Shown: positions 25,184 to 33,922, counted from the first letter of the stretch. The stretch: DNA of 64,000 nt from Microbacterium memoriense (GCF_025398275.1 NZ_JAODOR010000006.1:39351-103350), one strand, 5' to 3'. The notes: generated by a model from the letters alone, not told the origin. Numbers and translations are program-made.

Positions 25184-26585
25184 CGTCCGCGCTTCCGACG
25201 CCGACGGGGGATTCCTCGTCGGCGTCGGCGGATTCAGGCGCGGCCCCGGCATCGTCAGCGGTGCTCACGCCGTCCAGCTCTTCGGGGCGTCGTTGCGCGA
25301 GCTCGAGCAACCAGCCGACCACGAGCGCGACGACGACCACCGTGAACACCAGGCCCGGCGTCAGGGGGCGCAGCGCGAGCAGCCACACGACCGCGAGAGC
25401 GATCACGATGCCGCGCACGAGCGCGCGCGAACGGCCGAGCCACTCACCGAACCGGCCCGTGTGGAGGCCGAGGGCGTTCAGGCGGCGGCGTGCGGAACCG
25501 TTGACGCCATCGGTGAACGCGCGGGTTCTGTTCGCTGCGGTGGATCCACCCGACACCCACCCGACGATCGCGATGACGACGCCGGCCAGGGCACAGACCC
25601 AGGCGGTGCGGGTCATCGACTCGACCAGTTGTGCGTAGATCACGTCGATGGCCGCGCCGGAGATTCCGGCATCCACCGCCACGATCCCCGCTGCACTCGC
25701 GCCGATTCCCAGTGCTGCCGCAAGGGCACCCGCGCCGATCGTCAAGCCGATTCCCGACCCGAGAACCGCCGTACTCCGACGTCGGGCCACGAGGATGCCG
25801 GCAACGAACAGAGCGAGACTCACTACGGGCAGCCACCAACCCACGCCGACGGCGAGGGCGTACACGGTCCGCAGGAGTGCGACGTTCTCGCCCGTGCCGA
25901 TGATGACGACCCTGTCGACGGCCGGAATGAGGCCCGCGATGCCGACGCCTTGATCGACGAGCCGCGTCTGAACGCGAGCGACGACCTCTCCGAGCTGGAT
26001 GCCCAGACCGTCGCCGGTCTGCACGATGATCCCGCCACCGTCGGACGTCGCGGTTGTGGTCAGCGCCCGGTGCGCACCGCGCAGGGTGGCGGCCCAGACA
26101 TCGGTGAACGCATCCGAGCGGACGACGTCTGTCACTCCCCGGGCGACGAGACCTTCGACGCCGGAGGCGGCCGGGCCGCGGAGGAGATCAAGGGCATCTG
26201 CTGCCCGCGGAGGGATGCCGAGATCTTCGAATCCGTCGAAGACGCGACCGGTGAGCTCGGCGAAGTCCACTGTGTCCGAGATCGCACTCATGCTCTCGTC
26301 GATCAAGAGATCTTGGACGGCGACCTCCGACGACAGCGGGGCGAGGGTCGCGACGAATTGATCCTGGTCCACGAGGATCACCCGCGCCCACGCGGCCACG
26401 ATCGAGACCGGGACGAGGACCGCGGCGATGACGATCAGAACCGTCGACAAGACAGCGCGCCAGCGACCGCGACGAGCAGGCCGGGCGGCCGGGGTCCCGC
26501 CCACGAGGCGCGCATTCTCCGCCTCGAGTTCCCGCACGCGCGCTTCCAGGGCGGACACGTCGAGGACGTCATCGGTGGGGACCAT
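25173..26585 (-). CDS. Conserved actinobacterial integral membrane protein
   Basis: 470 residues, function unknown. It starts with a coiled-coil-like acidic segment (DVSALEARVRELEAENARL), then a basic stretch and a first membrane helix at about 45-70. A large soluble region follows (about 75-230, probably outside). Four or more further helices come after it: ALAVGVGWWLPVVSLALFVAG, a glycine/alanine-rich pair near 280-310, VCALAGVVIAIVGWV, and two close to the C-terminus. It ends in an acidic tail (about 435-470). The topology resembles uncharacterised actinobacterial membrane proteins; no catalytic motif is seen. The 3' end overlaps metE by 11 bases. The promoter is not clear: CACACT 6 bases before ATG is a poor -10. 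Confidence 0.75.
   Translation of the reverse strand: MVPTDDVLDVSALEARVRELEAENARLVGGTPAARPARRGRWRAVLSTVLIVIAAVLVPVSIVAAWARVILVDQDQFVATLAPLSSEVAVQDLLIDESMSAISDTVDFAELTGRVFDGFEDLGIPPRAADALDLLRGPAASGVEGLVARGVTDVVRSDAFTDVWAATLRGAHRALTTTATSDGGGIIVQTGDGLGIQLGEVVARVQTRLVDQGVGIAGLIPAVDRVVIIGTGENVALLRTVYALAVGVGWWLPVVSLALFVAGILVARRRSTAVLGSGIGLTIGAGALAAALGIGASAAGIVAVDAGISGAAIDVIYAQLVESMTRTAWVCALAGVVIAIVGWVSGGSTAANRTRAFTDGVNGSARRRLNALGLHTGRFGEWLGRSRALVRGIVIALAVVWLLALRPLTPGLVFTVVVVALVVGWLLELAQRRPEELDGVSTADDAGAAPESADADEESPVGVGSADVTR
25195..25228 (+). terminator. Hairpin terminator of metF-metE, inside the opposing gene
   Basis: CCGACGCCGACG (25195-25206) is fully complementary to CGTCGGCGTCGG (25217-25228), with a 10-base loop, 12 bases after the metE stop. 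The same bases encode the acidic C-terminal tail of the convergent membrane protein. There is no T tract. Confidence 0.6.
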
Positions 26586-26634
26586 GACGACAGTGTGGCC
26601 TAGACGAGGCTCTGGTATCTTGCGGGGCTTGCGA

Positions 26635-27318
26635 TCAGACCGCGCGCAGCACCGCGACGACGCGTCCGAGGACCACGGCGTCGTCGCCCAGGATCGGTTC
26701 GAACGCGGAGTTGCGCGGCAGGAGCCAGGTGTGGCCGTCGCGCTGGCGGAAGGTCTTCACGGTTGCCTCGCCGTCGAGCATGGCCGCCACGATCTCGCCG
26801 TTGGCTGCCGTCGGCTGAGACCGGACGACCACCCAGTCGCCGTCGCAGATCGCGGCGTCGATCATCGACTCGCCGCTGACCTTCAGCATGAACAGGTCGC
26901 CCTTGCCGACGAGCTGGCGGGGGAGGGGGAAGATCTCCTCGACCTGCTGGTCGGCCGTGATCGGGACGCCGGCGGCGATCCGGCCGACCAGGGGCACCAT
27001 CGCTGCGTCGGCAACCGGGGGCGCTTCATCGGCGGGGTTCTCCGTGGCGCTCCCCGGGAGGTCGATCAACACTTCCATCGCGCGCGTCTTGCCGGGATCT
27101 CTGCGCAGGTAGCCGCTGAGTTCCAGCTGATTGAGCTGATGGGTCACGCTCGACAGGGACTTGAGCCCCACCGCGTCACCGATCTCCCGCATGCTCGGTG
27201 GATAACCGTGCCGTGCGATCGACCGCTGGATGACTTCGAGGATCGCGAGCTGCTTCTCGCTCAGGCTCTTGCGCCGGCGGGTCTGCGGCTTCTCGCGGGA
27301 AGCTCCGGTGCTGTCCAT
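26635..27318 (-). CDS. lexA: SOS repressor LexA
   Basis: 227-residue LexA, repressor of DNA-damage genes. It cleaves itself when RecA filaments form. The winged-helix DNA-binding domain (residues 17-80) includes [20 protein letters not shown] and [14 protein letters not shown]; the autocleavage site is A116-G117 in GRIAAGVP; the catalytic dyad is S151 (KVSGESM) and K188 (EATVKTF). ATG 27318 is chosen because AAGGAG sits correctly in front; an in-frame ATG 45 bases earlier has no ribosome-binding site. It is divergent from a LysM gene, the same layout as lexA-Rv2719c in M. tuberculosis and lexA-yneA in Bacillus. Confidence 0.96.
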   Translation of the reverse strand: MDSTGASREKPQTRRRKSLSEKQLAILEVIQRSIARHGYPPSMREIGDAVGLKSLSSVTHQLNQLELSGYLRRDPGKTRAMEVLIDLPGSATENPADEAPPVADAAMVPLVGRIAAGVPITADQQVEEIFPLPRQLVGKGDLFMLKVSGESMIDAAICDGDWVVVRSQPTAANGEIVAAMLDGEATVKTFRQRDGHTWLLPRNSAFEPILGDDAVVLGRVVAVLRAV

Positions 27319-27402
27319 GTCGCGCTCCTTCTGTAGCGGCTCTTCCGGCTCCGGAGAAGACATCGTCTTCGAATGTCGGAGGTAGGTGATTGGGTCTGGT
27401 TA

Positions 27403-27418
27403 TCGAAACCGTATCCGG
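27403..27418 (-). promoter_or_regulatory. Possible weak LexA box near lexA
   Basis: TCGAAACCGTATCCGG (read on the plus strand) agrees with about 12 of 16 positions of TCGAAMANNTGTTCGA and lies 85 bases before the lexA ATG. Too degenerate to be firm, but lexA is normally self-regulated. Confidence 0.3.
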
Positions 27419-27483
27419 TATCGCTGATCTCGTCCGGCAAGCGTTCGCGTGTCGTCTTCGATTCATCTACGATCCGGACGCCC

Positions 27484-27515
27484 TTGACAGTATCCCTAGT
27501 TCGAAGATACCTTCG
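27484..27515 (+). promoter_or_regulatory. Promoter and LexA-like operator of the LysM gene
   Basis: TTGACA (27484-27489), an 18-base spacer and TACCTT (27508-27513) make a good sigma-A-type promoter. Across the -10 lies CGAAGATACCTTCG (27502-27515), an inverted repeat with the LexA core CGAA-N6-TTCG at the correct spacing. This fits SOS control of the LysM gene; the inner positions deviate from consensus. Confidence 0.55.
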
Positions 27516-27602
27516 GAAGAGAGGTTCGCATCCGGCTCTCCCGGCCGAGAGTGCGGATGCGAATCTCTCCACCCATCCGAGGTCCCGCCCCGAGGAGCAG
27601 AC

Positions 27603-27980
27603 ATGAGCACCATTGACTTCACCGCATCGTTCACCGCACCAGCGATCGCGGTGCGCCCGACGCGGCTGCGTCTGACCGTTCGCGGTCGACGGGTGCTCGC
27701 GTTCCTCGCAGCCCTCCCGGCCGTCATCGCACTCAGCATCGCGATCGTCTCGGGCGGCGGAGCACTCGCATCGGGGGAGGCGAGTACTCCGGCGGGGACG
27801 TTCGAGCAGGTCACCGTGCTCCCGGGCGACTCGCTGTGGTCGATCGCAGAGTCGGCGGCTCCCGCCGCGGATCCGCGTGACGTCGTGGACGCGATCGTGC
27901 GTCTGAACGCGCTCGCCTCGGGGCAGCTCGAGGCAGGGCAGACCATCAGCATTCCGCTCGAGTACACGGCCGCCGACTGA
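27603..27980 (+). CDS. LysM-domain membrane protein, probable SOS cell-division inhibitor
   Basis: 125 residues: a polar N-terminus (about 1-30), one membrane helix (about 31-50), a short linker and a LysM peptidoglycan-binding domain (about 68-118: QVTVLPGDSLWSIAESAA, then RLNALASGQLEAGQTISIP). Proteins of this plan lie divergent from lexA in several Gram-positives: YneA of Bacillus, Rv2719c/ChiZ of M. tuberculosis and, functionally, DivS of Corynebacterium. They delay division after DNA damage. That role is inferred here from position, domain plan and the LexA-like operator. GAGGAG precedes ATG 27603. Confidence 0.8.
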   Translation: MSTIDFTASFTAPAIAVRPTRLRLTVRGRRVLAFLAALPAVIALSIAIVSGGGALASGEASTPAGTFEQVTVLPGDSLWSIAESAAPAADPRDVVDAIVRLNALASGQLEAGQTISIPLEYTAAD

Positions 27981-28013
27981 CGGTCGAAACGGCGGGCGTC
28001 CGCCTCAGCGCCC

Positions 28014-28019
28014 TACGAT
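28014..28019 (+). promoter_or_regulatory. -10 box of hisC (leaderless)
   Basis: TACGAT ends 6 bases before the GTG start of hisC at 28026. Confidence 0.5.
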
Positions 28020-28025
28020 GGAAAC

Positions 28026-29105
28026 GTGGCCGTACGTCTCGATGACCTTCCCCTCCGTGATGATCTGCGTGGTCTGACGCCGTATGGCGCTCCGCAAGCG
28101 GCCCTACCGGTCGCTCTGAACGTCAACGAGAACACACATCCGGTTCCCGAAGAAGTCGCCGACGACATCCTGGACGGGATCGCGCACGCCCTGCGAGACG
28201 TCAATCGCTATCCGGATCGCGAGTTCACCGCGCTCCGCGAAGGCTTCGCCGACTACCTCGGCCATGGTCTCTCTCGCGACCAGATCTGGGTGGCCAACGG
28301 ATCCAACGAAGTGCTGCAGCACCTGCTGCAAGCGTTCGCCGGGCCCGGGCGCACCGCGTTCGGGTTCGCTCCGACGTACTCGATGTACCCCCTGTTGACG
28401 CGTGCGACCGGCGCATCGTATGTCGCGGGGGTCCGCGAGAGCGACTACACGCTCGACGCAGATGAGGCCGCGCGACAGATCGAAGAGGCCGATCCGGATG
28501 TCGTCTTCCTGTGCGCGCCGAACAACCCGACGGGAACGCCCCTGCGTCTCGACGTGATCGAGGCGATCTATGCGGCCAGCCGGGGAATGGTGATCGTCGA
28601 CGAGGCCTATCAAGAGTTCGCACCGCGTGACGAACGGTCCGCCTTGACGCTGTTGCCGGGTCGCGAACGGCTTGTGGTCTCGCGGACCATGAGCAAGGCG
28701 TTCGCCTTCGCAGGAGCGCGCGTGGGCTATCTCGCCGCAGATCCGGCCGTGATCGACGCTCTTCGGCTCGTGCGTCTGCCGTATCACCTGAGTGCACTGA
28801 CGCAGGCGGCCGCCACCGCTGCGCTCCGGCACGCCCCGGCCATGTTGAGCATGGTCGACGAGATCGTCGCGCAACGCGACCGGATCTCGGCGACGCTGTC
28901 CGCTCTCGGATACCAGCCCCACGAGAGCTGGACCAACTTCGTGCTCTTCGGCGGAGTCGACGACCCGGCCGCGACGTGGCAGGGGCTCTACGACCGCGGC
29001 GTCCTGATCCGTGACGTGGGGATCGCGCACAGTCTGCGGGTCACCGCGGGCACCGAGTCGGAGTCGACGGCGTTCCTCGACGCTTTGGCGTCACTCGGAC
29101 GGTGA
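28026..29105 (+). CDS. hisC: Histidinol-phosphate aminotransferase
   Basis: 359-residue class I/II PLP aminotransferase. It makes histidinol phosphate from imidazole-acetol phosphate and glutamate. LNVNENTHPVPEEVADDI is the HisC-type opening (LN.NEN), VWVANGSNEVLQHLL and FLCAPNNPTGTPL follow, VIVDEAYQEFAPR precedes the PLP lysine in RTMSKAFAFAGARVGY. Length is typical. It heads hisC-hisB-hisH-priA-sseB. hisD, which usually stands before hisC in actinobacteria, is not in this window. hisB has its own -10 29 bases downstream of the hisC stop. Confidence 0.95.
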   Translation: MAVRLDDLPLRDDLRGLTPYGAPQAALPVALNVNENTHPVPEEVADDILDGIAHALRDVNRYPDREFTALREGFADYLGHGLSRDQIWVANGSNEVLQHLLQAFAGPGRTAFGFAPTYSMYPLLTRATGASYVAGVRESDYTLDADEAARQIEEADPDVVFLCAPNNPTGTPLRLDVIEAIYAASRGMVIVDEAYQEFAPRDERSALTLLPGRERLVVSRTMSKAFAFAGARVGYLAADPAVIDALRLVRLPYHLSALTQAAATAALRHAPAMLSMVDEIVAQRDRISATLSALGYQPHESWTNFVLFGGVDDPAATWQGLYDRGVLIRDVGIAHSLRVTAGTESESTAFLDALASLGR

Positions 29106-29122
29106 CGACTCACCCGCGTCGA

Positions 29123-29128
29123 TAGAGT
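29123..29128 (+). promoter_or_regulatory. -10 box of hisB (leaderless)
   Basis: TAGAGT ends 6 bases before the hisB ATG at 29135. Confidence 0.5.
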
Positions 29129-29134
29129 GGGGCT

Positions 29135-29746
29135 ATGAGCACTTCCGCGCCCCGCACTGCGTCGATCCGCCGCGCGACGAGCGAATCGACGGTCGACCTG
29201 GATCTCGATCTCGACGGCACCGGTCAGAGTCACATCGACACATCGGTGCCGTTCTTCAACCACCTCCTCACGGCGTTCGCGAAGCACTCGTTGACCGACC
29301 TCACCGTGCGGGCCTCGGGCGACACCGACATCGACGCACATCACACGGTCGAGGACGTGTCGATCGTGCTCGGACAGGCGATCCGGCAGGCGCTCGGCGA
29401 CAAGGCAGGAATCTCGCGTTACGGTGACGCGCTCGTCCCGCTCGACGAAGCGCTGGCGCAGGCGGTCGTGGACATCAGCGGTCGCCCGTACCTCGTGCAC
29501 GACGGTGAACCCGTCGGCTTCGAGTACCACCTGATCGGGGGCCACTTCACGGGGTCGCTCGTGCGACACACGTTCGAGGCCATCGCGTTCCAGGCGGCCA
29601 TGACCGTCCACGTCCGCGTCCTCGGGGGCCGCGACCCCCACCACATCGCGGAGGCGGAGTACAAGGCTTTCGCGCGTGCTTTCCGTCAGGCCAAGGCGCT
29701 GGACCCGCTGGTGTCCGGCATCCCCAGCACGAAGGGCGCTCTGTGA
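29135..29746 (+). CDS. hisB: Imidazoleglycerol-phosphate dehydratase
   Basis: 203-residue monofunctional IGPD. It dehydrates imidazole glycerol phosphate to imidazole-acetol phosphate, the substrate of HisC. The two manganese-binding histidine clusters are present: [16 protein letters not shown] and [16 protein letters not shown], together with [13 protein letters not shown] and RPYLVHDGE. No phosphatase domain is fused. The stop overlaps the GTG of hisH, so synthesis is coupled to the next step. Confidence 0.96.
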   Translation: MSTSAPRTASIRRATSESTVDLDLDLDGTGQSHIDTSVPFFNHLLTAFAKHSLTDLTVRASGDTDIDAHHTVEDVSIVLGQAIRQALGDKAGISRYGDALVPLDEALAQAVVDISGRPYLVHDGEPVGFEYHLIGGHFTGSLVRHTFEAIAFQAAMTVHVRVLGGRDPHHIAEAEYKAFARAFRQAKALDPLVSGIPSTKGAL

Positions 29747-30396
29747 CGGAGTCCTCGCGACCGCTGGTCGCTGTCCTGGACTACGGCTCCGGCAACGTCC
29801 ACTCCGCGGTCAAAGCGCTCGTCGCTGCCGGTGCCGATGCGCGGCTGACCGCCGATCGTGGATTGATCCAGGATGCCGCAGGCCTTGTGGTGCCCGGCGT
29901 CGGAGCGTTTGAGGCGGTCATGAGCGCGTTGCGTGCGAGCAGGGGAGACGAGCTCATCGAGCGACGACTCGCCGGTGGCCGCCCCGTCCTCGGGATCTGT
30001 GTCGGAATGCAAGTGCTGTTCGGTCGGGGGGTCGAGCGAGGCGTCGACACGGAAGGCATGGGCCAGTGGCCCGGCGTCGTGACCGAATTGGATGCTCCCG
30101 TGCTCCCGCATATGGGCTGGAACACGGTCCGGGCGGGGGAGGGCTCGACGCTCTTCCGCGGCATCGAGGAGGAGCGGTTCTACTTCGTGCACTCCTACGG
30201 CGCCCAGCAGTGGCATCTCGATGTCATCCGGCCGTTCCGCGCACCCGTCCTCACCTGGTGCGATTACGGCGCTCCCTTCCTGGCCGCGGTCGAGAACGGA
30301 CCGCTGACCGCGACGCAGTTCCACCCGGAGAAGAGTGGGGATGCCGGCATCCGTCTGCTGGGCAACTGGATGTCGACCCTTCCGCAGGCGGGGTAG
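29743..30396 (+). CDS. hisH: Imidazole glycerol phosphate synthase, glutaminase subunit
   Basis: 217-residue class I glutamine amidotransferase that feeds ammonia to HisF. The catalytic cysteine is in [13 protein letters not shown], the histidine and glutamate in [13 protein letters not shown], and [15 protein letters not shown] is the HisH-type N-terminus. The partner hisF is not in the window. The gene starts with GTG overlapping hisB by 4 bases. A TAGTCT at its end (30394-30399) may be a promoter for priA. Confidence 0.95.
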   Translation: MTESSRPLVAVLDYGSGNVHSAVKALVAAGADARLTADRGLIQDAAGLVVPGVGAFEAVMSALRASRGDELIERRLAGGRPVLGICVGMQVLFGRGVERGVDTEGMGQWPGVVTELDAPVLPHMGWNTVRAGEGSTLFRGIEEERFYFVHSYGAQQWHLDVIRPFRAPVLTWCDYGAPFLAAVENGPLTATQFHPEKSGDAGIRLLGNWMSTLPQAG

Positions 30397-30399
30397 TCT
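30394..30399 (+). promoter_or_regulatory. Possible -10 box of priA
   Basis: TAGTCT overlaps the hisH stop codon, 53 bases before the priA ATG. A leader with a GGAG ribosome-binding site would result. Confidence 0.35.
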
Positions 30400-30452
30400 C
30401 TCTCACTGTGTAGGGCACGACCTCGCGCGCTCACCGACCCCCACTTGGAGCC

Positions 30453-31199
30453 ATGAAAGATTTCGCGTCCACCCCTGAATTGATCCTGCTGCCGGCGGTC
30501 GACGTCGCCGATGGGAAGGCGGTCCGCCTCACCCAGGGTGCGGCCGGAACCGAGACGAATTACGGCGACCCCGTCGATGCCGCCCTGGCGTGGGCACGCG
30601 ACGGCGCGCAGTGGATCCACCTCGTCGACCTGGATGCCGCCTTCGGGCGGGGCAACAACTCCGCCGTGATCCGCAAGGCGATCAAGCAGCTCAAGGGTGT
30701 GCAGGTCGAGCTGTCCGGCGGCATCCGTGATGACGCGACGCTCGAGGCTGCGCTGGAGTCCGGCGCCACACGCATCAATCTCGGCACGGCGGCGCTGGAG
30801 AACCCCGAGTGGGCTGCCGACGTCATCGCTCGCTACGGCGAGGCGATCGCGGTCGGGCTGGACGTCCGCGGGACCACGCTCGCAGCGCGCGGCTGGACCC
30901 GTGACGGCGGCGACCTGTGGCACGTGTTGGATCGCCTGGAAGATGCCGGCTGCAGCCGTTACGTCGTCACCGATGTGACCAAGGACGGCACGCTCCGCGG
31001 GCCGAACCTCGAGCTGCTCCGCGAAGTGACGTCACGCACAACGAAGCCGGTTGTCGCCTCGGGCGGGATTTCGAGTCTGGATGACATCGCCGCGCTCCGC
31101 GAACTCGTGCCCCACGGCGTCGAGGGTGCCATCGTCGGCAAGGCGCTCTATGCGGGCGCGTTCACGCTCGCCGAGGCACTGGATGTCGCCGGAGACTGA
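30453..31199 (+). CDS. priA: Bifunctional phosphoribosyl isomerase PriA (HisA/TrpF)
   Basis: 248-residue TIM barrel. In actinobacteria this enzyme isomerises both ProFAR (histidine pathway) and phosphoribosyl anthranilate (tryptophan pathway), because a separate trpF is usually lacking. [18 protein letters not shown] carries the first catalytic aspartate; [17 protein letters not shown] the second; [17 protein letters not shown] and [13 protein letters not shown] the phosphate-binding loops. The assignment to PriA rather than plain HisA rests on taxonomy and the TDVTKDGT context; whether trpF exists elsewhere cannot be seen. Confidence 0.92.
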   Translation: MKDFASTPELILLPAVDVADGKAVRLTQGAAGTETNYGDPVDAALAWARDGAQWIHLVDLDAAFGRGNNSAVIRKAIKQLKGVQVELSGGIRDDATLEAALESGATRINLGTAALENPEWAADVIARYGEAIAVGLDVRGTTLAARGWTRDGGDLWHVLDRLEDAGCSRYVVTDVTKDGTLRGPNLELLREVTSRTTKPVVASGGISSLDDIAALRELVPHGVEGAIVGKALYAGAFTLAEALDVAGD

Positions 31200-31221
31200 C
31201 CACGCCGGGGACTCTGCCGGG

Positions 31222-31950
31222 GTGCCGTGGGAAGGGCGCAGCTTCGACGCGAACCCGCACGCGGGTGATGACGGGTCCGCTGATCAGGCATTGCAGTCGG
31301 CGTTGACAGCGTTCCGACGCGGAGCAGGATCTGCATCGGCGATCGTCGCGGCCTACGCTCATGCGCGACTGCTGATCCCGCTCGTCGCCGAGAAGGGTGA
31401 CGAAGGGAGAGGACCCACGGGGCTCCGCGTCGACAAGACACAGGAGCTGTCGATCGTCACGGTCGCCGCGCCCGACGGTCGTCGCGTGCTCCCGGTCTTC
31501 ACGTCCGTCGCCGCGATGTCGGCGTGGGATCCGATCGCCCGGCCCGTTCCGGCCGACGGCGTCCGCACGGCTCTGTCGGCCGCCGCCGACGACACCGACC
31601 TGATCGTGATCGACCCGGGGACCGAGAATGAGTTCGTTCTGCGTCGACCCGCCGTCTGGGCGCTCGGCCAGGGGCAACCTTGGGAGCCGGCGCACGAGTC
31701 GCCGGAGGTGTTCACAGCGCTGCAGGAGAGCATCGGAAGCGAGTTGGCCGTCCTCGACTTCGCCGTCGCGTCCGGTGATCCGGACGGACGCTTGCGCGGC
31801 CCGGAACTCATCGTCCGCCTGCAGCTGGTCGACGGTCTGGACAAGACGCAACTGGATGCCGTCCTTCAGCGGCTCGCGACGCGCTGGGCCGCCGATGACC
31901 GCATCGCGGTGCTGGTCGATTCGCTGACGGTCAAGCCCGTCCGCGCCTGA
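31222..31950 (+). CDS. SseB-family protein
   Basis: 242 residues. SseB N-terminal domain features: LQSALTAFRRGAGSASAIVAA, ARLLIPLVAEKG, VLPVFTSVAAMSAWDP and a later ARPVPADGVRTAL. Family members have varied, mostly unknown roles. Its place directly after priA in the his cluster is conserved in actinobacteria. The start is GTG 31222, 22 bases after the priA stop; the frame is open further upstream, inside priA. It converges with a DUF1844 gene, with a hairpin across both stop codons. Confidence 0.82.
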   Translation: MPWEGRSFDANPHAGDDGSADQALQSALTAFRRGAGSASAIVAAYAHARLLIPLVAEKGDEGRGPTGLRVDKTQELSIVTVAAPDGRRVLPVFTSVAAMSAWDPIARPVPADGVRTALSAAADDTDLIVIDPGTENEFVLRRPAVWALGQGQPWEPAHESPEVFTALQESIGSELAVLDFAVASGDPDGRLRGPELIVRLQLVDGLDKTQLDAVLQRLATRWAADDRIAVLVDSLTVKPVRA

Positions 31951-31966
31951 CGTCTCCGGCGTCAGG
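31946..31966. terminator. Bidirectional hairpin spanning the ends of sseB-like and DUF1844 genes
   Basis: CCTGACG (31946-31952) pairs perfectly with CGTCAGG (31960-31966) around a 7-base loop. The stop codons of the two convergent genes lie in the opposite arms. Confidence 0.55.
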
Positions 31967-32369
31967 TGACGGGGCCGGTCCACTTCTCGCCGGGACCCTT
32001 GCCGATCTCATCGGGGATGACCGACGCCTCTCGGAAAGCGAGCTGGACCGAGCGGAGCCCGTCGCGCAGGGACCGGGCGTGCATGTCGCTGATCTCGGGC
32101 GCGGCGGCCGTGATGAGACCGGCGAGTGAGTTGATGAGCTTGCGCGCTTCGTCGAGGTCCTGCTGGTTCTCGGGATCGTCGGCGAGGCCGACCTTCACCG
32201 CCGAGGCGCTGAGGAGGTGGACGGCGGCCGCGGTGATCACTTCTACCGCCGGCACGTCGGCGATGTCGCGGGATGCCGCGGATGCTGCTCGTTCCTGTTC
32301 CTCCCACCGAGCGATGCGCTCGGCATCCTGAGGGTCGTTCCGGTCGTTGGATGCGGGGTTCGTGGCCAC
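31962..32369 (-). CDS. DUF1844 family protein
   Basis: 135 residues. The second half has the DUF1844 pattern: [21 protein letters not shown], then [17 protein letters not shown]. An acidic, low-complexity N-terminus precedes it. Function unknown; the family lies next to infC in many actinobacteria, as here. GTG 32369 is preferred, with GAGAG upstream; a GTG 30 bases earlier (32399) is possible but would overlap the infC promoter. Confidence 0.82.
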   Translation of the reverse strand: MATNPASNDRNDPQDAERIARWEEQERAASAASRDIADVPAVEVITAAAVHLLSASAVKVGLADDPENQQDLDEARKLINSLAGLITAAAPEISDMHARSLRDGLRSVQLAFREASVIPDEIGKGPGEKWTGPVT

Positions 32370-32383
32370 GGGTCGCTCTCTGC

Positions 32384-32389
32384 TAGACT
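32384..32389 (+). promoter_or_regulatory. -10 box of the infC-rpmI-rplT operon
   Basis: TAGACT reads toward infC, in the gap between the divergent DUF1844 gene and infC. Transcription would start near 32396, leaving a leader of about 236 bases. Confidence 0.5.
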
Positions 32390-32398
32390 CAGCGGGCA

Positions 32399-32596
32399 CC
32401 GGAGTGTTCTACTCCGGATCGAAAGAGGATCACATCCCACCCGCGCTTGCCGCTCCAGGCTACCGGGTCACGCACTCCGCCTCGTCCGCGAGGCTGTCCA
32501 GAACATCGGATGCGGGTGCGAGAAGGACGAAGCCGACGCGTGCGTCGTGCGGGGTGGACGTGATGCTCTTCCGCCCGAGACACACTCCTGTGTGTC
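32399..32596 (+). promoter_or_regulatory. Structured 5' leader of infC
   Basis: Three perfect hairpins are visible: CCGGAGT/ACTCCGG (32399-32417, 5-base loop), GCCTCG/CGAGGC (32479-32494, 4-base loop) and GACACAC/GTGTGTC (32579-32596, 4-base loop), the last ending 36 bases before the start codon. Leaders of infC-rpmI-rplT operons are controlled by IF3 or L20 in other phyla. I do not recognise a known family here. Confidence 0.55.
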
Positions 32597-32631
32597 CGGT
32601 GGCCGCCACCGCACGAAGAGGAGTTCCGCAC

Positions 32632-33255
32632 ATCAGCGATCCCCGCACCAACGACCGCATCCGCGTTCCCGAGGTCCGCCTCGTCGGACCCGCAGGTGAG
32701 CAGGTCGGCGTCGTCCGTATCGAGGTCGCGCTGCGCCTGGCTCAGGAAGCCGATCTCGACCTGGTCGAGGTCGCTCCGGACTCGAAGCCTCCCGTCGTCA
32801 AGATCATGGACTACGGGAAGTTCAAGTACGAAGCCGCGCAGAAGGCGAAGGAAGCGCGCCGTAACCAGGCGAACACGATCCTCAAAGAGGTCCGTTTCCG
32901 TCTGAAGATCGACAATCACGACTACGAAACCAAGCGCAAGCGCGCCGAGGGCTTCCTCAAGACGGGCGACAAGGTCAAAGCCATGATCCTGTTCCGCGGT
33001 CGCGAGCAGTCCCGACCCGACCAGGGCGTGCGTTTGCTCCGGAAGTTCGCCGAAGATGTGGCCGAGTTCGGCACCGTGGAATCCAGCCCCACGATCGACG
33101 GACGCAACATGGTCATGGTGATCGCGCCGCACAAGAACAAGTCCGAAGTCAAGACCGAGCAGAACGCCCAGCGCACTGCCAACCGCGAAGCCGCACGCCA
33201 GGCGCGTACGGGTTCGGACGAGGACGCCCCGGACGAATCCGCTCCCGCGGAGTAA
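32632..33255 (+). CDS. infC: Translation initiation factor IF-3, AUC start codon
   Basis: 207-residue IF3, which keeps ribosomal subunits apart and checks the initiation codon. The N-domain begins [19 protein letters not shown]; the linker and C-domain follow ([20 protein letters not shown], then [32 protein letters not shown]). The start is ATC at 32632: AAGAGGAG lies 8 bases upstream, homology begins there, and no ATG, GTG or TTG is suitably placed. Non-canonical starts on infC are widely conserved and allow IF3 to repress its own translation. A C-terminal tail of about 30 polar residues follows the family core. Confidence 0.94.
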   Translation: MSDPRTNDRIRVPEVRLVGPAGEQVGVVRIEVALRLAQEADLDLVEVAPDSKPPVVKIMDYGKFKYEAAQKAKEARRNQANTILKEVRFRLKIDNHDYETKRKRAEGFLKTGDKVKAMILFRGREQSRPDQGVRLLRKFAEDVAEFGTVESSPTIDGRNMVMVIAPHKNKSEVKTEQNAQRTANREAARQARTGSDEDAPDESAPAE

Positions 33256-33301
33256 TCCCCACAGACTCCGGCCCGGCCGGATCCACAACGAAGGAAAAAT
33301 C

Positions 33302-33496
33302 ATGCCGAAGCAGAAGACCCACTCGGGTGCCAAGAAGCGCTTCAAGGTCACCGGAAGCGGCAAGCTCATGAAGCAGCAGGCCGGAATGCGCCACAACCTT
33401 GAGGGCAAGGCCAGCAAGCGCAAGCGCCGCCTGAACGGCGAGCAGGTCCTGGCCCACGGCGACGCCAAGGTCGCCAAGAAACTCCTCGGTCACTGA
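33302..33496 (+). CDS. rpmI: 50S ribosomal protein L35
   Basis: 64-residue basic protein with the L35 pattern: [20 protein letters not shown], then [21 protein letters not shown]. Purine-rich GAAGGAAAAA precedes the ATG. It lies 46 bases after infC and 29 before rplT, the universal infC-rpmI-rplT order. A small hairpin (TCCGGC/GCCGGA, 33267-33281) is in the infC-rpmI gap. Confidence 0.97.
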   Translation: MPKQKTHSGAKKRFKVTGSGKLMKQQAGMRHNLEGKASKRKRRLNGEQVLAHGDAKVAKKLLGH

Positions 33497-33525
33497 GTAC
33501 CGACGCACGTTAGGAAACAGAAGAA

Positions 33526-33906
33526 ATGGCTAGAGTCAAGCGGGCGGTAAACGCCCACAAGAAGCGTCGCGTCATCCTCGAGCGCGCCTCCGGTTACCGG
33601 GGCCAGCGTTCGCGCCTGTACCGCAAGGCGAAGGAGCAGGTCACCCACTCGCTCGTCTACGCGTACCGTGACCGTCGCAAGCGCAAGGGCGACTTCCGCC
33701 GTCTGTGGATCCAGCGCATCAACGCTGCGAGCCGCCAGAACGGCCTCACGTACAACCGCTTCATCCAGGGCCTCGGCCTCGCGGGCGTGCAGGTCGACCG
33801 TCGCATGCTCGCCGAGCTGGCGGTCAACGAGCCGGCAACGTTCGCGTCGCTGATCGCGACCGCGAAGGCGGCACTGCCGGCCGACGTCAACGCGCCGCGC
33901 GTCTGA
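33526..33906 (+). CDS. rplT: 50S ribosomal protein L20
   Basis: 126-residue L20, an early 23S rRNA binding assembly protein. [20 protein letters not shown] opens the sequence; [20 protein letters not shown] and [10 protein letters not shown] are typical. In Firmicutes L20 represses its own operon by binding the leader; whether the leader at 32399-32596 plays this part here is unknown. A long hairpin terminator follows. Confidence 0.97.
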   Translation: MARVKRAVNAHKKRRVILERASGYRGQRSRLYRKAKEQVTHSLVYAYRDRRKRKGDFRRLWIQRINAASRQNGLTYNRFIQGLGLAGVQVDRRMLAELAVNEPATFASLIATAKAALPADVNAPRV

Positions 33907-33922
33907 CGCGACACGCATCCTC

